A stretch of DNA of 35,227 bases from Candidatus Bipolaricaulota bacterium (GTDB lineage: Bacteria; Bipolaricaulota; Bipolaricaulia; RBG-16-55-9; DRXL01): positions 1 to 35,227 of the forward strand of contig JAOAIA010000005.1 of assembly GCA_026414955.1 (NCBI GenBank), written 5' to 3'. The notes under the pieces are model-generated. The model was not told the origin of the DNA. It saw only the letters and a list, made by a program, of their open reading frames with translations, and did no database searches. A program made the translations under genes and the position numbers. Of the stretch, positions 27,292 to 34,128 are shown one piece after another (the stretch's first letter is position 1; each line of letters begins with the position of its first letter).

Positions 27292-28182
27292 ATGAGCGAC
27301 AAGGTCACGATCCCTGGCCTGCGCGCCATGAAAGAAGCTGGCGAGAAGATCGCCATGCTCACGGCCTATGACTGGCCCACGGCGCTGCTTCTGGATCGTG
27401 CCGGGATTGATGTGCTCTTAGTGGGCGACTCCGTGGGCAATAATCTCTTGGGCTACCCCGATACGATCCCCGTGACGATGGACGAGATGATCCATCATAC
27501 CAGAGCTGTGCGGCGCGGGGTCAAGCGCGCTTTACTCGTCGGCGATATGCCGTTTATGTCGTATCAAATATCGGCTGAACAAGCTCTCGCCAACGCGGGG
27601 CGTTTTCTCAAAGAAGGGGGCGCCGAAGCTGTGAAGCTGGAGGGCGGGGCCGAGATGGCCGATATTATCAGTCTTTTAGTGCGCCGTGGCATCCCCGTGA
27701 TGGGCCACATCGGGCTGACGCCCCAGCGCGCGGCCCAGCTTGGCGGCCTGAAAGTCCAAGGGCGCGACGAAGAGACCGCGCACAAGCTCCTCAACGACGC
27801 GAAAATCCTAGAAGAAGCCGGGGTTTTCTCGCTCGTGCTCGAGGCCGTCCCGTGGGCGTTGGCAAAACTCATTACTGAGCGCGTGAGAATCCCAACTATT
27901 GGGATCGGGGCCGGGCCGTATTGTGATGGGCAAGTGCTCGTCGTTACAGATATGATCGGCTTTTCGTTGGGGATCTCGCCCAAATTCTCCAAACGCTACG
28001 CCCATATAGCTGAAGAGATCGAGCGCGCTGCCAGAGAATACCTTCACGAGGTGAAGGCCGGAAAATTCCCCACCGTCGAAGAGCACAGTTTTAAGATCAG
28101 CGAGGAAGTCCTGAAGAAGCTCCAGAAGCCGGACGCTGAAGCATTCGGCTCAGCCGAGAGAAGCCCGCTGAAAGGGGGCTAG
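27292..28182 (+). CDS. panB: 3-methyl-2-oxobutanoate hydroxymethyltransferase
   Basis: AMLTAYDWPTALLLDRAGIDVLLVGDSVGNNLLGYPDTIPVTMDEMIHHTRAV; GHIGLTPQ; IGIGAGPYCDGQVLV. Last ~14 residues encoded by a repeat. Confidence 0.97.
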   Translation: MSDKVTIPGLRAMKEAGEKIAMLTAYDWPTALLLDRAGIDVLLVGDSVGNNLLGYPDTIPVTMDEMIHHTRAVRRGVKRALLVGDMPFMSYQISAEQALANAGRFLKEGGAEAVKLEGGAEMADIISLLVRRGIPVMGHIGLTPQRAAQLGGLKVQGRDEETAHKLLNDAKILEEAGVFSLVLEAVPWALAKLITERVRIPTIGIGAGPYCDGQVLVVTDMIGFSLGISPKFSKRYAHIAEEIERAAREYLHEVKAGKFPTVEEHSFKISEEVLKKLQKPDAEAFGSAERSPLKGG

Positions 28183-28235
28183 CGTGCTGCAGCACGCTTT
28201 CATCTACTAAGCCGGAGACTTCAGTCGCCGGCTCT
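28141..28235. repeat. Multi-hairpin intergenic repeat, copy 2 (inverted relative to 10725-10838)
   Basis: gcattcggctcagccgagagaagcccgctgaaagggggctagcgtgctgcagcacgctttcatctactaagccggagacttcagtcgccggctct; reverse complement aligns with copy 1. Confidence 0.85.
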
Positions 28236-28247
28236 TAGAAGACAGCC

Positions 28248-29174
28248 ATGAGAATCTATATCGTTGGCGCGGGAGCGTTGGGGAGTCTCTTTGGGGGCTT
28301 GCTGGCGCGTGCTGGCGCGCACGTCTGTTTGTATAATCCCTCAAACGTCGAGCACATCCGAGTGATTCAAAGCGCCGGCTTAGCCATCGAGCGCGACGGC
28401 TCTTCCCTGAAGATCACCGTCGAGGCGACGACGACTCCCGACGCCCTCGCAGAGGCCGATCTTGTGGGGATCTTTGTCAAAGCGCACCAGACGGCGCGCG
28501 CTATGGAGCAGATCGCCCCAAAGCTTAATCCGCGCTCGTGGGTGCTCAGCTTACAGAACGGGGTCGGCATGGAGAGCGAGATTTTAAGATTTGTGTCGGG
28601 CGAGAGATTCCTGCGCGGGGTTACTGCCCAAGGGGCGACGCTGGTGGGGCCTGGGCGGGTGCGCTGGGCTGGTGTCGGTCTCACCCGATTGGGTCGCTGG
28701 GAAGGCCCGATCACCTCGGAGATCGAAGCGATCCTCGCGCTCTTGCGCCGCGCCGAGATCGAAACCGAATACTCTGGCGAGATCGAGCGTCTGCTCTGGG
28801 AGAAGATCATCATCAACTGCGCGATCAATCCCCTGACGGCGCTTTGCGATCAGCCCAACGGCGTGATCGTGCATGACGCTGAGCTTCGGGAGGTCGCTGG
28901 GGCTGTCGCTTGTGAGGCGCTGCGCGTCGCCCGTGCACATGGGGTCACGTTGACAGATTCTGAAGCTGTCGAGCGCGTCGAGACGGTCGCGTGCAGAACT
29001 GCTCAAAATATTTCGAGTATGCTGCAAGATGTGCGGCGTGGCCGCCCCACGGAGATTGATTATATTAATGGGGCTGTGGTGCGTGAAGGGCGAAGATTGC
29101 AAATACCAACACCGTTGAATCTGTTGTTGACTCGGTTGATTGCCGCGGGCCGGATGCTGGAGCATCCGGCTTAA
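28248..29174 (+). CDS. panE: 2-dehydropantoate 2-reductase (PanE/ApbA family)
   Basis: IYIVGAGALGSLFGGLLARAGAHV; VGIFVKAHQT; LQNGVGMES; LLWEKIIINCAINPLTALCDQPNG; RGRPTEIDYINGAVV; follows panB. Confidence 0.92.
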   Translation: MRIYIVGAGALGSLFGGLLARAGAHVCLYNPSNVEHIRVIQSAGLAIERDGSSLKITVEATTTPDALAEADLVGIFVKAHQTARAMEQIAPKLNPRSWVLSLQNGVGMESEILRFVSGERFLRGVTAQGATLVGPGRVRWAGVGLTRLGRWEGPITSEIEAILALLRRAEIETEYSGEIERLLWEKIIINCAINPLTALCDQPNGVIVHDAELREVAGAVACEALRVARAHGVTLTDSEAVERVETVACRTAQNISSMLQDVRRGRPTEIDYINGAVVREGRRLQIPTPLNLLLTRLIAAGRMLEHPA

Positions 29175-29196
29175 TCCACTCAGTGAAAGGAGCGCC

Positions 29197-30372
29197 GTGA
29201 AAGCCACCAAAGAATCCAAAAGCCCAACGCAAGTCGTCGTGCGCGTGGAGATCCCCGCCGCGACGGTGCGCCGCAAGATAGACGAACTCTTCCGTCACGC
29301 CAGCCGCGAGATCCACCTCCCCGGCTTTCGGCCGGGGCACGTCCCGCGCGCCGTGCTCGAAGCCCGCTTCGGCAAAGACTTTCTCAATGAAGATGCCCAA
29401 GCCGCGCTGATCGAAGAGTATCTCCCCCAGGCGTTCCAACAATTACAGCTCCGTCCGATCAGCCCGCCCCAGACCAAGCCGGGAGAGTTCGACCCCCAGA
29501 AAGATTTCATATTCGAAGCCGAGATCGAGGTCCTCCCCGACGTCACGGTGAAGGAGTACACGGGGATCGAAGTTCAAGATATTCCCGTCCAGCCGGTGCC
29601 AGACTCCGACATAGACGCGGTGCTGGAGCGCCTGCGCGTTGACCACGCGACGCTCATCCCCAAAGCCGGTGAGAAGAGCGCCCTCGTCGAAGCGGGGGAC
29701 ATCGTCGAGGTGAAGATCGCGGGCGAAGACCAGATACGCGAATGGCAGGCTACCCCTGGCGAACTCACCGAGAAGCTCATCGGCCACACAGTCGGCCAGA
29801 CCCTCTCGCTCACCGTGGGCGAGCAGCGCCTAGAGTTGCGCATTGAGAGCGTCAAAGTCTTAGAGAAGCCCGATCTCGACGAGTTAGCTAAGACCCTGAA
29901 CCACGAGAGCATCGCGGCCTTGCGCAAGAAAATTCGCGAGGAACTCGAGGAGAGCCGCGCCCACCGGCGCGAGCGTGAACTCAAGCTCAAGATATTGGAC
30001 ACGATTGTCGCGCAGACGGCTATAGAACTTCCTGCGCGGTTTGTCGAGCACCTTGTCACCCAAGAGCTGGAGCACCGGCAAGAGCAGGGGTTGCCGGAGC
30101 CGTCTGCCGAGGACGTGAAGAAGCTCAAAGAGTCCGTCGAGCGGCGCGTGAAGCGCGAGCTTGTTCTCGAAGCGATCAAGAAGCAAGAGCATCTCGCCCT
30201 CAGCGACGCGGATTTCGAGAAGCTCTTAGAAGAAGAGGCGCAAAAGCGCCAGATGAAGCCCATCAAACTTCGGGCGCTGCTGGAGCGCGAAGGGCGACTC
30301 CAGAGCTTCCGCTCGGAGCTGGAGGACGAGCGCGTCTTGCAATTTCTCTATGAAAGAGCGAAAATTACCTAG
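29197..30372 (+). CDS. tig: Trigger factor-like chaperone (GTG start)
   Basis: ATVRRKIDELFRHASREIHLPGFRPGHVPRAVLEARFGKDFLNEDAQAALI (ribosome-binding domain with GFRPG); C-terminal helical domain; upstream GAAAGGAG. Confidence 0.9.
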   Translation: MKATKESKSPTQVVVRVEIPAATVRRKIDELFRHASREIHLPGFRPGHVPRAVLEARFGKDFLNEDAQAALIEEYLPQAFQQLQLRPISPPQTKPGEFDPQKDFIFEAEIEVLPDVTVKEYTGIEVQDIPVQPVPDSDIDAVLERLRVDHATLIPKAGEKSALVEAGDIVEVKIAGEDQIREWQATPGELTEKLIGHTVGQTLSLTVGEQRLELRIESVKVLEKPDLDELAKTLNHESIAALRKKIREELEESRAHRRERELKLKILDTIVAQTAIELPARFVEHLVTQELEHRQEQGLPEPSAEDVKKLKESVERRVKRELVLEAIKKQEHLALSDADFEKLLEEEAQKRQMKPIKLRALLEREGRLQSFRSELEDERVLQFLYERAKIT

Positions 30373-30458
30373 AATCACGGAAAGCACAGAAATAGACACA
30401 GAAGGCACGGACAGCTGTTTTCCGTGATCTCCGTGCTCTTCCGCGCCTTCCGTGATTC
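30372..30458. repeat. CACGGAA palindromic repeat, copy D
   Basis: gaatcacggaaagcacagaaatagacacagaaggcacgg...ctcttccgcgccttccgtgattc; first G is the last base of the tig TAG. Confidence 0.92.
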
Positions 30459-30487
30459 AAATCTACAGAAGGAGCCGTGAAATCACC

Positions 30488-31087
30488 ATGAACTCCCAAG
30501 TGCCGTTCGTCATTGACCGCACCGGCCAGTACGAGCGCGTCTATGACATCTACTCCCGATTGTTAGAAGACCGCATTGTCTTCCTGCAGGGGGTCATCAA
30601 CGACTACGTGGCCAATCTCATCGTGGCTCAGATGCTCTTTCTCGAATCGAAGGACCCGGAGAAAGATATCTATCTCTACATCAATTCGCCGGGGGGCAGC
30701 ACGACAGCGGGGCTGGCGATCTACGACACGATGCAGTATGTGCGCTGTGACGTGCGCACGATCTGTATTGGGTCGGCGTTCTCGATGGGCGCGTTGCTCT
30801 TGGCTGCAGGCACGAAGGGCAAGCGGCTCTCCCTGCCCAACGCGCGCATCATGATCCATCAGCCGTGGGGCGGGGTGCAGGGCCAGGCTGCTGATATTAA
30901 GATCCAAGCTGAGGAGATCTTACGGATGCGTGACCGGCTCAATAGAATCCTGTCGGAGCACACGGGGCAGCCGCTGGAGCGCATCGAGCGCGACACCGAC
31001 CGCGACTTCTACATGAGCCCCGAAGACGCCAAGAACTATCACTTGATTGACGAGGTGATCAAGACGCGCAAGGGCGCGAGGTTTTGA
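30488..31087 (+). CDS. clpP: ATP-dependent Clp protease proteolytic subunit
   Basis: [102 protein letters not shown]. Confidence 0.97.
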   Translation: MNSQVPFVIDRTGQYERVYDIYSRLLEDRIVFLQGVINDYVANLIVAQMLFLESKDPEKDIYLYINSPGGSTTAGLAIYDTMQYVRCDVRTICIGSAFSMGALLLAAGTKGKRLSLPNARIMIHQPWGGVQGQAADIKIQAEEILRMRDRLNRILSEHTGQPLERIERDTDRDFYMSPEDAKNYHLIDEVIKTRKGARF

Positions 31088-31198
31088 ATCACGGGGGGGG
31101 GGTTGAATCACGGAAGGCACAGAAAGAGCCACGGAGTACACGGAAGACGACTTCCTCCCGTGCTTTCCGTGACTCAAATTCCGTGCTCTCCGTGATTC
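31086..31198. repeat. CACGGAA palindromic repeat, copy E (compound, with G10 run)
   Basis: TGAATCACGGGGGGGGGG, then ttgaatcacggaaggcacagaaagagccacggagtacacgg...tccgtgactcaaattccgtgctctccgtgattc; starts on the clpP TGA. Confidence 0.9.
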
Positions 31199-31211
31199 AA
31201 TTCCGTGCCTT

Positions 31212-31251
31212 AGCCCCGAAGACACCGAGAACTATCACATGATTGACGAGG
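31212..31251 (+). pseudogene. Duplicated fragment of the clpP 3' coding region
   Basis: agccccgaagacaccgagaactatcacatgattgacgagg matches clpP 31016-31055 (agccccgaagacgccaagaactatcacttgattgacgagg) with 3 mismatches in 40 nt. Confidence 0.93.
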
Positions 31252-31255
31252 GGTT

Positions 31256-31348
31256 GAATCACAGAAGGCACAGAAAGAACCACGGAGTACACGGAAAATG
31301 ACTTTCTCCCGTGCTTTCCGTGACTCAATTCCGTGCCTTCCGTGATTC
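31256..31348. repeat. CACGGAA palindromic repeat, copy F
   Basis: gaatcacagaaggcacagaaagaaccacggagtacacgg...tccgtgactcaattccgtgccttccgtgattc; terminal base is part of the GxxExxY TAG stop. Confidence 0.92.
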
Positions 31349-31728
31349 TACCCATATATCAAGCGTTTCGTCTGCAGGTGCTTGGCCCCGAAGTTCAAGA
31401 GCAAGGCTACTCTGTACCCAGAAGCCTTCAGGTACGAGAGAGTCTGGATGAAATCGGCTTCTTCGAGTCCTGCTTTCGCTTTGACTTCGACCAAGACTTC
31501 TTCAACGATGAAGTCCACGCGGCGGGTATCGAGCTTCTCGCCTTTGTAGAAGATCGGCACCCATTCTTCGCGGGCGAATTCGAGGCCCTCAGCCTCCAGC
31601 TCTTTGGCTAACGCCCGCTGATAGATGACTTCTTGAAACCCTGGCCCAAGGGTCTTGTGGACCTCGATAGCGCACTTCAAAATCCGTCCCGTGACCTCGC
31701 CCTGAGCGAGATCGTGCTGATTGGGCAT
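31348..31728 (-). CDS. GxxExxY family protein (PD-(D/E)XK-like fold)
   Basis: TGRILKCAIEVHKTLGPGFQEVIYQRALAKELEAEGLEFAREEWVPIFYKGEKLDTRRVDFIVEEVLVEVKAKAGL...TLSYLKASGYRVALLLNFGAKHLQTKRLIY; GFQEVIY is the GxxExxY motif; VDF...VEVK is D...ExK-like. Start at MPNQHDL; the longer ORF reads into a repeat. Confidence 0.9.
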   Translation of the reverse strand: MPNQHDLAQGEVTGRILKCAIEVHKTLGPGFQEVIYQRALAKELEAEGLEFAREEWVPIFYKGEKLDTRRVDFIVEEVLVEVKAKAGLEEADFIQTLSYLKASGYRVALLLNFGAKHLQTKRLIYG

Positions 31729-31751
31729 AAGCTTGGTTTGCAGAAAGAGCC

Positions 31752-31794
31752 GTTTCCGTGTAATCCGTGATTTCTCCCGTGCTTTCCGTGATTC
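31752..31794. repeat. CACGGAA palindromic repeat, copy G (partial)
   Basis: gtttccgtgtaatccgtgatttctcccgtgctttccgtgattc; one arm only. Confidence 0.8.
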
Positions 31795-31796
31795 TA

Positions 31797-32357
31797 CTAC
31801 GTATCCGGACACTTCGGGGGGATAAGGGGCAGCGCAAACCGCGTCGCCATCCCCAGCACGCCCTCAGACTTCCCATCGTTGTTCAGATCGAGCGAGAGGG
31901 TCATGAGCCACGGGCCGCGCAGGTCTCCCAGCGCCAGAAAGAGGATCGTGCCGGACTGCGTGCCTCCTTGGGGCTGGCCGTTGCGCGCGACTTGGAAGTC
32001 CGCGATGACGTGCACGCGGGCCTCGACGGGCTGATCGGGCCTGTTGCAGAAGACGCGTGCTGTCGCGGTGACGAGCCTCGGTTGGCCGGTGATCGCGTAC
32101 ACGGGATCAACGCCGACTTCGAACTTCCCGTTCGCGTCAGCATCTACGAGATATTGGGCCGAGAAGAAATCGGTCTTATTGGGGAGGTTATAGAGTTCGA
32201 GTTGCCATTGGCCGAGGGCTGCTTGCAGATCAGAAGACGTGACATCGCCTTGGGCCGAGAGCACACGGACGATCTCGTGGGTCGAGAGGACTTGTCCTTG
32301 AACGCCGAGAACGACTGCTCCGACGCCGACCAACAGAACTACGAGTATGCGCCGCAT
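31797..32357 (-). CDS. Hypothetical secreted protein
   Basis: Signal peptide MRRILVVLLVGVGAVVLGVQGQ; 186 aa; no recognised family. Confidence 0.65.
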   Translation of the reverse strand: MRRILVVLLVGVGAVVLGVQGQVLSTHEIVRVLSAQGDVTSSDLQAALGQWQLELYNLPNKTDFFSAQYLVDADANGKFEVGVDPVYAITGQPRLVTATARVFCNRPDQPVEARVHVIADFQVARNGQPQGGTQSGTILFLALGDLRGPWLMTLSLDLNNDGKSEGVLGMATRFALPLIPPKCPDT

Positions 32358-32418
32358 AGGGATTCCTCCTTTACTGAGATATGCTACTCCCGTACAGGTG
32401 CTCTGTCAAATTGCGTTT

Positions 32419-32487
32419 GAATCACGGAAGGCACAGAAGAACCACGGAGTACACAGAAGGGTTTTCATTCCGTGCCTTCCGTGATTC
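32419..32487. repeat. CACGGAA palindromic repeat, copy H
   Basis: gaatcacggaaggcacagaagaaccacggagtacacagaagggttttcattccgtgccttccgtgattc. Confidence 0.92.
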
Positions 32488-32506
32488 AAAGCCCCGAAAA
32501 GACGAA

Positions 32507-32536
32507 CCGGCCCCGGGGGTATGCCCCCAGGGCCGG
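32507..32536 (-). terminator. Strong GC hairpin downstream of the 32560-34095 gene
   Basis: ccggccccggggg-tatg-cccccagggccgg; 12 of 13 pairs; U-tract weak. Confidence 0.5.
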
Positions 32537-32559
32537 GCCAACACCGTCCGTAGGTTCCC

Positions 32560-34095
32560 TCAGAACGTCAGCTCGATCCCGATCTTTTGAGCGGGCAAGT
32601 AGACCCAGCCCGCATAGACCGTCATCGGGTCGACCGGGATGATCGAGGTGCTCTTGATCGTCACGTTCCCCAGCTTCCAACTGACCTCGATGACCGCCCG
32701 ATAGAAGCCGCGGAAGAGCCCGAAGAAGTACAGGTTGATGTTGATGCTCACATCGCCGACGGTCGTGGAGAGGATCAACTGGTGATCCAACATCCCGTCC
32801 TGGGCGGGGAAGTTGCAGACGTTCTCGTCAAGGCACGGGACGAGGATGTCGGTGACCTTGACCCCGGGCGCGTCGAAGGTCGAGATCAGTTGAGCGAAGT
32901 AGATGTTGAACGCTCCAGTGGTCGCGGGGCGGATGACGAACTGGGCCAGGACGGAGATATCACCAACCTTCAGGCTGGTGGTGAGCACGTCCTGGACGAT
33001 GCTCAGGCCCAGCAGCCCAGCTGGCCCATCGGGATCCTGGATGTTGATCACGTTATTGATCGTCAGGCCGAAGGGCGCGAGCGTGAAGTCCTGGGTCAGA
33101 GCGACGAACCGCAGCCCGACGACGTCGTTGTGGTTAGTCGGGGGGAAGGGGGTATCTGCGAAGTTGAACTCCAACCGCGCGCCGAAGGTCACGCCGGCGA
33201 CCTTCAGGTTGCGGATGAAGAGCTTCTCCTCGTAGATGATGAAGTCCGGCTCGACCTTGCCGCCGCGGATGCGCTCTAAGGGCTTGCACTCGCCGAAGCA
33301 CTCCAGGCCCTGGCGCGCGCCGATCCAGGTCTCGCCGCGGATGACAATCCCCGAGACGGTCTGGCCCTCGACGCTGGCGACGACACCCATGTTCCAGTCG
33401 GGCAGAGCGGCGCTGCCGAGGTTGGCGAACAACCCGCGCAGCCCGATGGTCAACCCCGCGAGGCTCAGGCTCATCTCCGCGATCTTCTTGCGGAAGGTGA
33501 GCGCCGGGTCGAGATGGTCGGCTGTGTCAAAGACCGTTGCTAGTCTCAGGTTCCCCTCCACCGGGTGGATGATGTCCTGCAGCAAGTTCCAGAACGTGGA
33601 GCCGGTGTAGTTGACGGGGAAAGCGCAGAGCCATTCTGACAGGTCATTATCAGAGCCTGGGAAGTAATTGGACGTTGGTACTGGATCGAGGTCGTTGATG
33701 CAGTAGCGAGTCCGGCCGAAGGCATCCTTGACGACCTCGACCTCGACGATGTTGGGCGCGAAGATGATCTGGGACTTAAACGTCAGCGCGCCCACCGTCC
33801 CGATGACCGTGAACATCTGGAACTCCAGCCCCTTGAAGGTGAAGATCGAGGTGCTGGTGATGTCCACGCCGCTGATCGAGAGCGTCAAGACCAGATCGGC
33901 CTCGAACTTGACAAAGATCTTATCAATCTTGCACGGCTCGATACCTGCCCCAGCCAGACAGTCATATACGTTTGCGGGCAGGAAGACGATATCGAGCGTC
34001 ACCGAGCCGCTCACTGGGGCGGCCGCAGCGGGCAGACTCCATCCGGCTGCGACCACGGCCAGGGTCGCGAGTATTGCGAGCAATCTTCTAAACAT
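32560..34095 (-). CDS. Secreted or outer-membrane beta-rich protein, paralog 1
   Basis: Signal peptide MFRRLLAILATLAVVAAGWSLPAAAA; 511 aa; C-terminus KIGIELTF ends in Phe; shares EGQTVSGI.IR.ETW.GARQG.ECFGECKP with the next gene. Confidence 0.75.
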   Translation of the reverse strand: MFRRLLAILATLAVVAAGWSLPAAAAPVSGSVTLDIVFLPANVYDCLAGAGIEPCKIDKIFVKFEADLVLTLSISGVDITSTSIFTFKGLEFQMFTVIGTVGALTFKSQIIFAPNIVEVEVVKDAFGRTRYCINDLDPVPTSNYFPGSDNDLSEWLCAFPVNYTGSTFWNLLQDIIHPVEGNLRLATVFDTADHLDPALTFRKKIAEMSLSLAGLTIGLRGLFANLGSAALPDWNMGVVASVEGQTVSGIVIRGETWIGARQGLECFGECKPLERIRGGKVEPDFIIYEEKLFIRNLKVAGVTFGARLEFNFADTPFPPTNHNDVVGLRFVALTQDFTLAPFGLTINNVINIQDPDGPAGLLGLSIVQDVLTTSLKVGDISVLAQFVIRPATTGAFNIYFAQLISTFDAPGVKVTDILVPCLDENVCNFPAQDGMLDHQLILSTTVGDVSININLYFFGLFRGFYRAVIEVSWKLGNVTIKSTSIIPVDPMTVYAGWVYLPAQKIGIELTF

Positions 34096-34128
34096 TGACA
34101 GAACCTCCTTTTCTCCTGTTTTTCAAGC

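Noticed and set aside
32488-32506. AGCCCCGAAAAGAC near copy H as another clpP-tail fragment
   Set aside because: Only about 12 nt similar with an indel; too short to separate from chance.
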